A stretch of 64,000 bases of DNA. It comes from Pseudidiomarina sp. CB1. Its GTDB lineage: Bacteria; Pseudomonadota; Gammaproteobacteria; Enterobacterales; Alteromonadaceae. Where the stretch lies: positions 744,001 to 808,000 of the forward strand of contig NZ_JANTPU010000001.1 in NCBI RefSeq assembly GCF_024752025.1, given 5' to 3'. Position numbers and translations under genes: made by a program. Positions within the stretch are counted from its first letter, which is position 1; the number at the start of each line of letters is the position of its first letter. Positions 37,836 to 47,278 of this stretch are shown piece after piece. The notes below the pieces were generated by a model. The model made no database searches, was not told where the DNA came from, and saw only the letters and a program-made list of their open reading frames with translations.

Positions 37836-39045
37836 TAACCCAGCGTACTTTGGCGAATTTGGTGGCCAGTTTGTGCCAGAAATTCTTTTGCCGGCGCTCG
37901 ACCAACTCGAGCAGGCTTTTAACGATGCTCAGCAAGATCCTGAGTTTCAAAAAGAGTTCAGTGATTTACTAAAGAACTACCTAGGCCGACCAACGCCTGT
38001 ATCGTTGTGTCGCAACCTTCCGGTGGATAGCCCCAACGGCACGAAAATCTACCTTAAGCGCGAAGACTTGTTGCACGGCGGCGCCCACAAAACCAATCAG
38101 GTACTTGGCCAAGCGTTACTGGCGAAACGTATGGGCAAGCATCGCATTATTGCAGAAACTGGCGCTGGCCAGCACGGTACCGCGACCGCCTTAGCCTGCG
38201 CCCTGCTCGACTTAGACTGCACCATCTACATGGGCAAAAAAGACGTCGAACGCCAGCAACCGAACGTCTTTCGGATGGAGCTGATGGGGGCCAAAGTGGT
38301 TCCCGTCGATACCGGTAGCGGCACACTCAAAGATGCTGTCAACGAAGCCTTACGTGATTGGACTGCAAGTTACCACGATACTCACTACCTGCTCGGCACC
38401 GCGGCCGGTCCACATCCATTCCCTACCATCGTGCGTGAATTTCATCGCATGATTGGTGCCGAAGCCAAGCGGCAGATCCTTGAACAAGCCGGGCGCTTGC
38501 CTGACGAAGTCATTGCTTGCGTCGGTGGCGGCTCCAATGCGATTGGCATGTTCGCCGATTTCATTGATGAAAAAGACGTCGCCCTTGTCGGCGTTGAGCC
38601 TGCCGGGAAAGGCGTGAAAACGGCTCATCACGGCGCAACCCTAACGGCTGGCAAGCCAGGCATTTTACATGGCTGTAAGTCATTTCTCATGCAAACCGAC
38701 GAAGGCCAGATTGAAGAAAGCTACTCCGTTTCTGCCGGGTTAGATTACCCAGGCGTCGGGCCACAACACGCTTATTTACTGAGTATTGGCCGCGCACGCT
38801 ATGAATCCGTCACTGACGATGAGGCGCTAGAAGCCTTTAAACTACTCGCTGAGAAAGAAGGGATTATTCCGGCGCTCGAGTCGGCCCATGCGCTTGCCTA
38901 CGCCATCCGTCGCGCGCAAGAACCCGATGCACCCGAAATACTATTACTGAATCTGTCGGGGCGTGGTGACAAAGATATTGACCATGTACGTCGCATATTT
39001 GCGGCGCAAGCCGAAGCTGAAAAGGGAACGGAGGACCGCTCATGA
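37828..39045 (+). CDS. trpB: Tryptophan synthase beta chain
   Basis: PLP enzyme that condenses indole with serine. It has 405 residues from ATG 37828, which overlaps the trpCF stop (ATGAGTGA); an in-frame ATG 15 bp upstream is the alternative. PLP-binding Lys88 is in GGAHKTNQ, the glycine loop [12 protein letters not shown] and the [10 protein letters not shown] loop are intact, and the C-terminal SGRGDKD is present. It works in an alpha2-beta2 complex with TrpA, whose start overlaps the stop by 4 bp. Confidence 0.97.
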   Translation: MSDNPAYFGEFGGQFVPEILLPALDQLEQAFNDAQQDPEFQKEFSDLLKNYLGRPTPVSLCRNLPVDSPNGTKIYLKREDLLHGGAHKTNQVLGQALLAKRMGKHRIIAETGAGQHGTATALACALLDLDCTIYMGKKDVERQQPNVFRMELMGAKVVPVDTGSGTLKDAVNEALRDWTASYHDTHYLLGTAAGPHPFPTIVREFHRMIGAEAKRQILEQAGRLPDEVIACVGGGSNAIGMFADFIDEKDVALVGVEPAGKGVKTAHHGATLTAGKPGILHGCKSFLMQTDEGQIEESYSVSAGLDYPGVGPQHAYLLSIGRARYESVTDDEALEAFKLLAEKEGIIPALESAHALAYAIRRAQEPDAPEILLLNLSGRGDKDIDHVRRIFAAQAEAEKGTEDRS

Positions 39046-39878
39046 GCCGCTATAAAGCCATGTTCAATAAACTCGAAGCTGCCGATCAAGGCGCTTTCGT
39101 TCCTTTTGTAACGCTGGGTGACCCTAACCCAGAACAAAGTCTTGCTATCATCGATGCTTTGGTTGCTGGCGGTGCTGATGCACTTGAGTTGGGCTTTCCC
39201 TTTTCCGACCCCGTTGCTGATGGCCCTACCATCCAAAAAGCCGCGATTCGTGCACTAAGCGCGGGAACCAAAATTGCGGACTGCTTTGCCATGTTGAGCA
39301 AAATACGTAGCCGACATCCGGACATTCCGGTCGGTTTGCTCGTCTACGCGAATCTAGTGGCAAGTTCAGGGCTCGAGCGCTTTTACCAACGTTGTGCTGA
39401 GGCTGGTGTCGACTCGGTTTTGATAGCTGATGTGCCGGCCCGTGAAAGTGCTCATTTTATCGCTGCCGCCAAAGCGAGCGGCATTGAACCCATTTTTATT
39501 GCGCCGCCAGACGCTAACGCCGAACGCTTACAGCGCATTGCGGAACTCAGTGAAGGCTATGTGTATTTGTTAAGTCGCGCTGGGGTCACTGGCGCCGAGA
39601 CCGGTATGCAGCGCCCTGCTACAGCGGTCATTGATGCCCTGAAAGAGGCCAATAGCGCCCCGCCTTTGCTTGGTTTTGGTATTGCCAAACCGGAACATGT
39701 CAAGGCTGCCTTAGCAGCAGGTGCGGCGGGTGCCATCAGCGGCTCAGCTGTGGTGAACATTATTGCCGAACATCTAGATAACCCGCAGCGGATGACCAGT
39801 GCACTTACGAGCTTTGTGGCCGAGATGAAGGCGGCAACAAACAATCGCGCAGCGCTACTGCAGGGCTCGGATAGTTAA
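39042..39878 (+). CDS. trpA: Tryptophan synthase alpha chain
   Basis: Cleaves indole-3-glycerol phosphate to indole. It has 278 residues. The catalytic Glu49 ([11 protein letters not shown]) and Asp60 (DGPTIQ) are at the same numbers as in the Salmonella enzyme. The phosphate-binding end [10 protein letters not shown] and [11 protein letters not shown] are present. It is the last gene of the trp operon; its last 74 bp overlap the convergent yfcH gene, and no terminator hairpin was seen. Confidence 0.97.
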   Translation: MSRYKAMFNKLEAADQGAFVPFVTLGDPNPEQSLAIIDALVAGGADALELGFPFSDPVADGPTIQKAAIRALSAGTKIADCFAMLSKIRSRHPDIPVGLLVYANLVASSGLERFYQRCAEAGVDSVLIADVPARESAHFIAAAKASGIEPIFIAPPDANAERLQRIAELSEGYVYLLSRAGVTGAETGMQRPATAVIDALKEANSAPPLLGFGIAKPEHVKAALAAGAAGAISGSAVVNIIAEHLDNPQRMTSALTSFVAEMKAATNNRAALLQGSDS

Positions 39879-40731
39879 ATTCAAAGCCAGCTTGCTGTAA
39901 CCTGGCCGGCACGACTCGCTGGCCAGTCAGCAGCATTTGCGACATTTCACCCAACAGCAACTTGAGCACCCAAGCGGGCACTCGCATAAAATGCGATTTG
40001 CGTAAAACCTTCGCAATCGTCGCACTAAATTCTTCCTGCGGTACGGGCTCTGGTGCAGTGGCATTGTAAATACCGTGGCAACTGTCTTGCTCAAGCAAAA
40101 ACTCAAGCAGTCGCGCCATGTCTTGCAAATGAATCCACGAAAAGTACTGTTTGCCTGAGCCCAACGGCCCACCAAGGCCTAACAAATAAGGCGGAAGCAT
40201 TTTTTGTAAGGCACTTCCCTCACTTGCTAAGACCACCCCAGTACGCACAATACACACGCGCGTTTTTTCCGATTGCGCAGCTAAGGCAAGGCGTTCCCAT
40301 TCGGCACAAAGTTGCTGGGCAAAATCCTCAGGACGCTCGACCACCTCATCCTCGGTCATCGTTTGGCTACCTTGGTCACCGTAATAACCAATCGCAGAAC
40401 CACTGATCAACACTTGCGGCGGCGTATCACTTTGTTGAATGAGTTCAGTAAGCTGACGCGTTATCCCCCAGCGACTTTGTTGAATACGTAGTTTTTGTCG
40501 CTCACTCCAACGTTTGTCAGCAATACCCTCGCCCTGCAAGTTAATCACACCGTAGAAATCACCAATGTTTTGCACTTCATCTAAACTCGCTAACGCATGC
40601 ACTCCTTTACCGAAACGTTCGATCGCACGCTTCGGTTTGCGGCTTAACACCGTGATGCTATAGCGCTCACGAAGCCGCTTGACGAGTTCTGTGCCAATCA
40701 AGCCGGTACCACCGGTGATTAAAAGTTTCAT
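39805..40731 (-). CDS. yfcH: TIGR01777-family epimerase (YfcH-like SDR protein)
   Basis: An extended short-chain dehydrogenase of the SulA/YfcH (TIGR01777) family, 308 residues. Nucleotide-binding [16 protein letters not shown] is at 5-20, then [15 protein letters not shown] and [11 protein letters not shown]. It ends with DUF1731 features ([23 protein letters not shown]). Its substrate is unknown. The last ~24 codons lie on the opposite strand of the trpA 3' end; the family fold ends near [14 protein letters not shown], so the extra residues are a read-out tail. Confidence 0.88.
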   Translation of the reverse strand: MKLLITGGTGLIGTELVKRLRERYSITVLSRKPKRAIERFGKGVHALASLDEVQNIGDFYGVINLQGEGIADKRWSERQKLRIQQSRWGITRQLTELIQQSDTPPQVLISGSAIGYYGDQGSQTMTEDEVVERPEDFAQQLCAEWERLALAAQSEKTRVCIVRTGVVLASEGSALQKMLPPYLLGLGGPLGSGKQYFSWIHLQDMARLLEFLLEQDSCHGIYNATAPEPVPQEEFSATIAKVLRKSHFMRVPAWVLKLLLGEMSQMLLTGQRVVPARLQQAGFEFNYPSPAVALRDCLLPPSSRPQSS

Positions 40732-40844
40732 GCAATCTTTCCTCGTTCAGCTACCTTTCTCTTTAATAGAGTGTAGTCATTGCTGGTAGTCGACAACAAA
40801 CTTTTCTGGCAAACTCGACACATAAAATGTGAACGGAAACCACC

Positions 40845-41399
40845 ATGCTGTTTGTACTTGAATATTTACCTATTGCGCTGTTTTTTATTTTTTATCTGTT
40901 AGGCGATATTTTTCTTGCCACGGGCGTGCTGATGCTCGGCACTGTGTTACAGATCATCGCCCTTAAATTTATGCGCGAAGTGATCACGCCGCGCCATTGG
41001 ATCATCCTTTGGATGGTACTCATTTTTGGGTCCATCACGTTGTTTCTACATGACGAATGGTTCATTAAGATCAAAGTCAGTGTCATTTACGTCGCCATCG
41101 CTTTGTTTTTGCTCATTGGTCAGCAGTGGAAAAAACGCAGCCCACTCCAACAATTCTTGGGCGAAGAGATTAATTTGCCTGATTTCGCTTGGCGGCGGCT
41201 TACCTACGCATGGGTCATTTTCACCTTTGCCCTCGCCGCAGTAAACCTGTATATCGCGGAATACATGAGCCTTGATGCCTGGGTGAATTTCAAAGTGTTC
41301 GGTACCTTAGGTGCGACCTTGGTATTTACCATTTTCACCGGTGCTTACATGTTCAAGCATCACACGGATCGCGACAAGGATGCGGAAGAAATTGAGTAA
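40845..41399 (+). CDS. yciB: Inner membrane protein YciB (septation protein A family)
   Basis: A 184-residue membrane protein with five or six hydrophobic segments. PIALFFIFYLLGDIFLATGVLM opens it, followed by FIKIKVSVIYVAIALFLLIGQ and, near the end, WVNFKVFGTLGATLVFTIFTGAYMFKH. YciB is linked to septation and envelope integrity in other bacteria; its mechanism is unclear. The next gene begins inside its end, so they are probably coexpressed. Confidence 0.93.
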   Translation: MLFVLEYLPIALFFIFYLLGDIFLATGVLMLGTVLQIIALKFMREVITPRHWIILWMVLIFGSITLFLHDEWFIKIKVSVIYVAIALFLLIGQQWKKRSPLQQFLGEEINLPDFAWRRLTYAWVIFTFALAAVNLYIAEYMSLDAWVNFKVFGTLGATLVFTIFTGAYMFKHHTDRDKDAEEIE

Positions 41400-42246
41400 G
41401 CCGTTCACCCTTGAAAGCGCAGCCGGCAGGCACATCACCGTTCACCATTTTAGTGCTGATAACGCCCAAAAGGTGGTCATCATGGCACCTGCCATGGCCG
41501 TGCCGCAAAGCTATTATCATGACTTCTGTCAGTGGCTCGCCCAGCAGGGTTATCACGTCTTAAGTTTTGACTACTACGCGATTGGCGCGAGCCACGGTGA
41601 GCAACTACGTCAAGTGGACAGCACTATCACCGACTGGGCACGTTACGACGCACAAGCCGTATTAAATTACGCACTTAGCCATTTTTCAGTACCGGTGGTG
41701 TGGTTTGCGCATAGCATTGGCGGGCAACTGTTCGGCATGTTAGAACGACACGCTGAAGTTGAACGTATGGTCACCGTCGCAACTGGCACCGGCTACTGGC
41801 GAGACACCAAACCAAGTTTAAAGTACAAGTCATGGGTGTTGTGGCACGGTATTGTGCCCTGGTTATTACCGTTGGTGGGGTACTTTCCTGGCGCGCGACT
41901 TGGGATTGTCGGCAATGTGCCACGCAGTGCCATGGCACAGTGGCGCAAATGGTGCTTACATCCTGATTACTTGGTGGGTGCCGAAAACCTTTACCAACGC
42001 TACGCTGAGGTGTCGACGCCAATCATTAGTTTGGCATTTAGTGACGATGAACTGCTCACCCGACGCAATATCACCGCTATGCATGATTTTTACGCGAATG
42101 CACCACAACGACGGCACTTCGTCACACCGGCACAGCTTGACGTCGACGCCATTCGTCACTTTTCACTCTTTCGTCCACGGGCGCAAGAGCTTTGGGAAAG
42201 GTTGCTAGCGCCGCAGTTGACGGCGACGCTACCAACCAAAGATTAA
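41380..42246 (+). CDS. Alpha/beta hydrolase (COG4757-like)
   Basis: An alpha/beta-hydrolase-fold protein of about 288 residues. The nucleophile elbow is AHSIGGQLFG, VVIMAPAMAVPQSYYHDF marks the oxyanion strand, and SFDYYAIGASHG matches the COG4757 group. A late Asp (AFSDDELL) and His (IRHFSLF) complete a plausible triad. The start is uncertain: ATG 41380 overlaps yciB by 20 bp and lacks a spaced ribosome site, while TTG 41392 has GGAAG 5 nt upstream. The substrate is unknown. Confidence 0.8.
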   Translation: MRKKLSKPFTLESAAGRHITVHHFSADNAQKVVIMAPAMAVPQSYYHDFCQWLAQQGYHVLSFDYYAIGASHGEQLRQVDSTITDWARYDAQAVLNYALSHFSVPVVWFAHSIGGQLFGMLERHAEVERMVTVATGTGYWRDTKPSLKYKSWVLWHGIVPWLLPLVGYFPGARLGIVGNVPRSAMAQWRKWCLHPDYLVGAENLYQRYAEVSTPIISLAFSDDELLTRRNITAMHDFYANAPQRRHFVTPAQLDVDAIRHFSLFRPRAQELWERLLAPQLTATLPTKD

Positions 42247-42271
42247 TTCGGCGCTAAGCTAGGCGCCGAAT
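42246..42271. terminator. Hairpin spanning two convergent gene ends
   Basis: A perfect 9-bp stem ATTCGGCGC/GCGCCGAAT with an 8-nt loop covers the stop of the hydrolase gene and the stop of ybbP. There is no T run on either side, so it may be a Rho-dependent end or a transcript-protecting structure. Confidence 0.5.
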
Positions 42272-44767
42272 CAACTGCGCCGTATTGCGACGGATCAGTC
42301 GCGCACAAGCCAAACGGCCCATGAGCCCTACAATCACTGCCCCAGCCAGCGGTCCCACCAACCAGAAGCGCCAGTGGAACGTCGCGCCAAGCTCAAACAC
42401 TTGGGTTTGTAGAATGTACAAGGACAGTTCCATCGCTAGCGTTGCAATAAGCCCGCTGATAGCGCCGAGAATCACGAACTCGTAGGTAACCGCGCGACTT
42501 AACAGTTTCGCCGGTGCACCCAAGGTACGTAAAATCACGAGCTCTTTTTCGCGCTCCTCAAGTGACGCCTGCACCTGTGCTAACAGCACCAAAATACCAG
42601 CAACAATCACCAGAATTAACACAAAAAGAATGGCCACACTGACCTGTTCAATCACTTCACGTAACTGATCCATAATTGCATCAAGATCGATCAGCGACAC
42701 CTGTGGGAATGGCTTAAACAGTTCATACAGTTCTTTCTTGCGTTCTTCCGGCAAATTAAAGCTCGAAATGTAAGTCGCGGGAAAATCCTCTAGCGTCGAG
42801 GTATTGAAGATCATGAAGAAGTTGGGTTGCAACGAGCCCCAGTTGACTTCACGCACACTGGTAATCGGCACCGTGAATACTTCACCACCGATATTGAACT
42901 CAAGCTCATCGCCGACGCCAACCCGCATTCGCTCAGCCACCTCACTTTCAATCGACACCTGTGGTTCAGCATTATCGCCCCACCACTCACCAGCAACGAC
43001 CTCATTATTCGGTGGTAGCGTGTCACGCCAAGTCAATGAAAGTTCTCGGCCAAAGCCTTCACGTTGCTCGCTTTGCACTTTGGCATCACTTTCCCGCTCT
43101 TCCTTGCTAACTTCATCCACCACTGGCACGCCGTTCACTGCCGTCATCCGCCCCGGCACGATGGGGTACATGTCGTCAGCGTCGACGTTACGCTCCGCAA
43201 AGCGTTGCTGGAGCTGCTCAACATCACCTTGGGCAACATTCACGAGAAAATAATTGGGCGCATCGTCGGGCAATTGCCGTTGCCAATCCGCCAATAATTC
43301 ATGCCGCAGCGCCAGTACCAATAGCAACAGCATGATGGCGGTGGAAAAACTTAGCATCTGTACACTGTTTGCTTGTGCACGCCGCTGCAGTCCCGCCATA
43401 GCAAGACGCCAAGCACTGCCCGCTTGCATACCTGCTTGCCGACTCGCGCGAATAAACAAGCGCCCGACAAGAAGCAACAAGACGGCCGCCAGCGCGCCGC
43501 CAACAAACAATGCCGTTGATAAGAGCCATTGTTGGCTGTAGAGCCATAACAACAGATAAATCGTGCCGCCCGAGGCTACCCAATGTAGCCAACGCAGGCG
43601 ATCCGTACCGGTTAATTGCCGATTCAATACCCGCAATGGTGGAATGCCAACTAGGCGTAGTAATGGATAAAGCGTGAACATTACGGCACTGACCAAGCCA
43701 GTACCAATGGCTAACAAGTAACCACGTCCGCTACCAGCCGGTAAGTTCACGTCAAAATACTTCGCAACCAGATCGACCACTTGGCTTTGAATGAGCCAGC
43801 CTAGCACCACGCCAACGCCAATACTGAAGGTGGTCAGTAAGAGCAAATGGAGAATGAAAATCTTTTGAATTTGGCTACGCTGGGCACCCATGGTTTTGAA
43901 AATGGCCACCACGTCATAGTTACGTTGGCAGTAGCGCTGCGCTGCAACAGCGACAGCAGTTGCCGCCAAGACCACACCTAATAGGCTGGCCAACAGCATA
44001 AAGCGCTCAGCACGACGCAAACTGCGCGCTAGAGGCGAGTCACCATCTTCAACGCTACGCCAATTGTGAGTATCGTCATTGAGTTGCGGACGCAACCATT
44101 CTTCATAAGCATCCAGTGCCGCTGCATCGCCAGCATAAAGCACGTTAAAACGCACCCGACTACCGGGTTGAATTAATCCTGTAGCCGCAAGCTCTGAGTA
44201 ATTAATGAGGACATTGGGACTATCAGTAAATACCGAGAAACCAACATCAGGCTCATAAGTCAGCACCCTCGTCACGCGAAAGTCACTGTCACCGATTTCG
44301 ATGGTATCGCCCACTTCGAGTTGCAACTCTTGGAACAAAGCTGCTGCCACCCAAGCTTCTCCAGCAGCTGGGAGGCCTTGTGCCAACCGATCTTGCGCAT
44401 AAGGTTGGTCAGCCACACGGAGTTCGCCACGCAGCGGATAACCGTCACTAACCGCCTTGACGTCGACCAGCGCCAGCTGTTCACCAGCAAATGCCATGGA
44501 ATTAAAAACCACGCGCTGAGCGGTCTGTAAGCCTTCATCTTGCGCCCTTGAAATCCAGTCTTCGCTGACTTCACGACGCGAACTTAAGACGCGATCAGCC
44601 GCTAAAAACTCAGCGCTGCGCTCGGTAAGCCCCGCCTGTAGGCGATCAGTAAACAATGCCAATGACAATACCGCTGTAACCGACAAAACAATGGCCGCAG
44701 CCATAATTGTCAATTCTCCGCGGCGTAGTTCATGCTTTAATAGCCGCCACGAAATCTTATGCCACAT
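42254..44767 (-). CDS. ybbP: ABC transporter permease of the YbbP family
   Basis: An 837-residue FtsX-like permease. There is one TM helix near 20-45, a large periplasmic region, a first FtsX block (~260-380) and further TM helices (~400-480). A second periplasmic region (~500-690) and a final FtsX block (VLLAQVQASLEEREKELVILRTLG at ~710-733) follow. Several paired TM helices and two periplasmic domains fit the MacB/LolE-like assembly group. It works with YbbA, whose gene overlaps by 11 bp. The substrate is not known. Confidence 0.93.
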   Translation of the reverse strand: MWHKISWRLLKHELRRGELTIMAAAIVLSVTAVLSLALFTDRLQAGLTERSAEFLAADRVLSSRREVSEDWISRAQDEGLQTAQRVVFNSMAFAGEQLALVDVKAVSDGYPLRGELRVADQPYAQDRLAQGLPAAGEAWVAAALFQELQLEVGDTIEIGDSDFRVTRVLTYEPDVGFSVFTDSPNVLINYSELAATGLIQPGSRVRFNVLYAGDAAALDAYEEWLRPQLNDDTHNWRSVEDGDSPLARSLRRAERFMLLASLLGVVLAATAVAVAAQRYCQRNYDVVAIFKTMGAQRSQIQKIFILHLLLLTTFSIGVGVVLGWLIQSQVVDLVAKYFDVNLPAGSGRGYLLAIGTGLVSAVMFTLYPLLRLVGIPPLRVLNRQLTGTDRLRWLHWVASGGTIYLLLWLYSQQWLLSTALFVGGALAAVLLLLVGRLFIRASRQAGMQAGSAWRLAMAGLQRRAQANSVQMLSFSTAIMLLLLVLALRHELLADWQRQLPDDAPNYFLVNVAQGDVEQLQQRFAERNVDADDMYPIVPGRMTAVNGVPVVDEVSKEERESDAKVQSEQREGFGRELSLTWRDTLPPNNEVVAGEWWGDNAEPQVSIESEVAERMRVGVGDELEFNIGGEVFTVPITSVREVNWGSLQPNFFMIFNTSTLEDFPATYISSFNLPEERKKELYELFKPFPQVSLIDLDAIMDQLREVIEQVSVAILFVLILVIVAGILVLLAQVQASLEEREKELVILRTLGAPAKLLSRAVTYEFVILGAISGLIATLAMELSLYILQTQVFELGATFHWRFWLVGPLAGAVIVGLMGRLACARLIRRNTAQLIRRLA

Positions 44768-45437
44768 CGCGTTCCACCTCGGTTAGTCGACCAGCTTCCA
44801 TACGCAACACACGCTGACAACGCTCAGCGAGTTCGCTGTCATGCGTCACCATCACTAAGGTCGTACCCGACTCTTCATTCATCTGGAACAACAGGTCTTC
44901 CACTTTGTGCCCCGTCGCAGCATCAAGGTTACCGGTCGGCTCGTCAGCAAATAAAATCTTTGGAGTGCCAACAAAAGCACGCGCGATCGCAACCCGCTGC
45001 TGTTCACCACCAGAAAGTTGATTTGGGTAATGGGTCAAGCGATCGCCCAAGCCAACCTTGGTAAGTAGCTCACCAGCTTGCTTTTCGGCATCCTTGTTAC
45101 CCGCCAACTCGGCGGGCAACATAACATTTTCGAGAGCAGTCAAGCTTGGGATCAACAAGAAGGATTGAAAGATAAAACCAATTTTATCGGCACGAACTTT
45201 CGCCCGTTGTTCTTCATCCAAATCGCCCAAATTTACGTTATCTATAGAAACATTACCGGCACTAGCGAGGTCCAAACCTGCAAGCAAGCTTAATAGTGTG
45301 GATTTGCCTGAACCCGACGCGCCTACAATGGCAACGGTTTCGCCCGCAGTAATTTGCAGGTCAGTGGGTTGTAAAATGTGTAAAATACCCTCACTAGTTT
45401 CTACATCTTTTTTTAATCGAGTGGTTTGAATAAGCAT
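44757..45437 (-). CDS. ybbA: ABC transporter ATP-binding protein YbbA
   Basis: A 226-residue LolD-type ATPase. Walker A GASGSGKST is at 39-47, the signature LSGGEQQRVAIARA follows, Walker B is ILFADEPTGNLD, and the switch His is in VMVTHDSE. It energises YbbP. AGGAAG lies 10 nt before its ATG, within the 5' end of the divergent tesA. The start codons of ybbA and tesA are separated by only 2 bp. Confidence 0.95.
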   Translation of the reverse strand: MLIQTTRLKKDVETSEGILHILQPTDLQITAGETVAIVGASGSGKSTLLSLLAGLDLASAGNVSIDNVNLGDLDEEQRAKVRADKIGFIFQSFLLIPSLTALENVMLPAELAGNKDAEKQAGELLTKVGLGDRLTHYPNQLSGGEQQRVAIARAFVGTPKILFADEPTGNLDAATGHKVEDLLFQMNEESGTTLVMVTHDSELAERCQRVLRMEAGRLTEVERDVA

Positions 45438-45439
45438 CT

Positions 45440-46063
45440 ATGAAAAACTTCCTAGTTAAATTGGGTTTAATTCTGTTCGTCGTTGTCCTTATACGTCCAG
45501 TTTCGGCAAATGTCTCACTGGTCGTGCTCGGCGATAGTCTTAGTGCCGGTTATGGCATGTCACAAAAGGAGTCATGGGTAGGCATCCTACAGCAACGCTG
45601 GCAACAGACCTACCCCTCCATCACGCTCGTCAATGCGAGTATCAGTGGCGATACCACCCAAGGTGCCTTAAACCGCCTCAACGGAGTACTGGAAACCCAT
45701 CAACCCGATGCGGTCTTTATTGAGCTCGGTGGTAATGATGGATTACGTGGTTTCACACCCATGGTGATTAAATCTAATTTGTTACAAATCATTGAGCGTT
45801 TGCAAGAGAAAGACATCAAAGTCGCGGTGAGTCAGGTGCGGATTCCGCCGAATTACGGCCGCCGATACAGCGATATGTTTGCTGATATTTTCCCTGACGT
45901 TACGGAAAGCACTGAGACGTTATTAATTCCATTCTTTATGGAACAGATTGCGGTAAAGCCTGAATTGATGCAAAACGACGGAATTCACCCGAATCGTGAG
46001 GCGCAAGACGACATCGCGGACATCATGGAACCGCATCTGCTGGAGTTACTAGGAAAAGGCTAA
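45440..46063 (+). CDS. tesA: Periplasmic acyl-CoA thioesterase I / lysophospholipase (SGNH hydrolase)
   Basis: A 207-residue exported SGNH-family esterase. The signal peptide runs to about residue 23 (cleavage after VSA). Block I GDSLSAGYG has Ser33, then the Gly-Asn region GGNDGLRG, and block V DGIHPN carries the Asp and His. TesA hydrolyses thioesters, lysophospholipids and some esters in the periplasm. No ribosome site is visible before ATG 45440. The divergent tesA/ybbA-ybbP layout is conserved in gammaproteobacteria. Its stop is 4 nt from the 3' end of a convergent tRNA-Glu. Confidence 0.94.
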   Translation: MKNFLVKLGLILFVVVLIRPVSANVSLVVLGDSLSAGYGMSQKESWVGILQQRWQQTYPSITLVNASISGDTTQGALNRLNGVLETHQPDAVFIELGGNDGLRGFTPMVIKSNLLQIIERLQEKDIKVAVSQVRIPPNYGRRYSDMFADIFPDVTESTETLLIPFFMEQIAVKPELMQNDGIHPNREAQDDIADIMEPHLLELLGKG

Positions 46064-46067
46064 GAAG

Positions 46068-46143
46068 TGGCGTCCCCTAGGGGATTCGAACCCCTGTTAC
46101 CGCCGTGAAAGGGCGGTGTCCTAGGCCTCTAGACGAAGGGGAC
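46068..46143 (-). tRNA. tRNA-Glu (TTC)
   Basis: 76 nt on the minus strand including encoded CCA. Acceptor arm GTCCCCT/AGGGGAC, anticodon loop CTTTCAC (TTC) on a CCGCC/GGCGG stem, and TTCGAAT in the T loop. Identical to the copies at 46224 and 46325; last of the four-tRNA operon. Confidence 0.97.
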
Positions 46144-46178
46144 CCTGGACAAGCATAGTATGATTTGGCAAATTGCCG

Positions 46179-46200
46179 CCGTAGTAGAACTACGGGCTAC
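46179..46200. repeat. REP-like palindrome between tRNA-Glu genes (reverse copy)
   Basis: CCGTAGT-AGA-ACTACGG followed by GCTAC. Read in reverse it is GTAGCCCGTAGT-TCT-ACTACGG, the same family as the proS-gpt array and the element at 49121-49143. Confidence 0.8.
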
Positions 46201-46223
46201 TCGACATGCGAGTGAGAAATTGT

Positions 46224-46299
46224 TGGCGTCCCCTAGGGGATTCGAACCCCTGTTACCGCCGTGAAAGGGCGGTGTCCTAGGCCTCTAGACGAAGGGGAC
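46224..46299 (-). tRNA. tRNA-Glu (TTC)
   Basis: 76 nt with encoded CCA, identical to its two neighbours. Anticodon TTC in loop CTTTCAC. Separated from the next copy downstream by an 80-bp spacer that holds a palindromic repeat. Confidence 0.97.
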
Positions 46300-46324
46300 C
46301 CCGGACAATTACTGATTTTGAAAG

Positions 46325-46400
46325 TGGCGTCCCCTAGGGGATTCGAACCCCTGTTACCGCCGTGAAAGGGCGGTGTCCTAGGCCTCTAGACGAAGGGGAC
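46325..46400 (-). tRNA. tRNA-Glu (TTC)
   Basis: 76 nt with encoded CCA; second gene of the Ala-Glu-Glu-Glu operon. Identical to the other two copies. gltX, which charges these tRNAs, begins about 2 kb upstream on the same strand. Confidence 0.97.
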
Positions 46401-46427
46401 GCAGTCTTCCAAACCTATCAAGATATG

Positions 46428-46503
<76 letters not shown>

Positions 46504-46524
46504 AGTACCCTGACAGCGGGGCGA

Positions 46525-46554
46525 ATTCTATGGTAAATCGTTGCTAACCGTCAA
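46525..46554 (-). promoter_or_regulatory. Promoter of the tRNA-Ala-Glu-Glu-Glu operon
   Basis: On the minus strand TTGACG (46549-46554), an 18-bp spacer, TAGAAT (46525-46530), then the GC-rich discriminator TCGCCCCGC. A GC-rich discriminator is typical of stringently controlled tRNA promoters. Confidence 0.75.
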
Positions 46555-46638
46555 CCCTTTTTTTCGGCAATTTGAATCGTTTGCTAAAAAATTAGGCAGT
46601 TCGCACAAATGCTCACCAGCGAATGGGAAAAAACCACC

Positions 46639-47268
46639 CTACTCGGCAAAATGATAGATACGCTCAAGGGATTCACGATCTTGTACGGTAACTTCCATAT
46701 CGCGCACTAAACCGTCTTCTAAACTATAAACCCAACCGTGTATCGCCAATTCTTGACCACGTTCCCATGCGTTCTGCACGATGGTGGTTTTTGCCAAGTT
46801 ACGTACTTGCTCAATCACGTTAAGCTCACACAAACGATCAATGCGTGCGCCCTCGTCTAACGCTTCAAGCTCCAAATGGTGATCACGGTAAATGTCTTTG
46901 ATTGGATAAAGCCAGTGATCAACTAAACCGTGCGTACAGTTTTCGGTGGCTGCTCGCACGCCACCACATCCGTAATGCCCGACCACCAAAATATGCTTCA
47001 CCTGCAAGGCATCCACGGCGTACTGAACCACGGACAAGCAATTAAAGTCAGTTTGAATAACTTGGTTAGCCACATTGCGATGCACAAAAAGTTCACCGGG
47101 TGCCATACCTACCACTTGATTCGCCGGAACGCGGCTATCGGAGCAACCAATCCACAAATATTCAGGGCTTTGCTGGGCCACAAGATCCGCAAAAAATTGC
47201 GGATCTTCTTCGATCATCAATTTCGCCCATTCTTTGTTGTTGGCAATCAGTTGCCGAACTTTTGGCAT
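46639..47268 (-). CDS. can: Beta-class carbonic anhydrase
   Basis: Interconverts CO2 and bicarbonate. It has 209 residues from ATG 47268, which has AGGAAAA upstream. Zinc ligands Cys42, Asp44, His98 and Cys101 (CSDSR and GHYGCGG) are at the same numbers as in E. coli Can. It lies 10 bp after gltX on the same strand, so cotranscription is likely. The bicarbonate it provides could serve the biotin carboxylase encoded at liuD, which is inference. Confidence 0.96.
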   Translation of the reverse strand: MPKVRQLIANNKEWAKLMIEEDPQFFADLVAQQSPEYLWIGCSDSRVPANQVVGMAPGELFVHRNVANQVIQTDFNCLSVVQYAVDALQVKHILVVGHYGCGGVRAATENCTHGLVDHWLYPIKDIYRDHHLELEALDEGARIDRLCELNVIEQVRNLAKTTIVQNAWERGQELAIHGWVYSLEDGLVRDMEVTVQDRESLERIYHFAE

Positions 47269-47278
47269 TCGAATTTTC

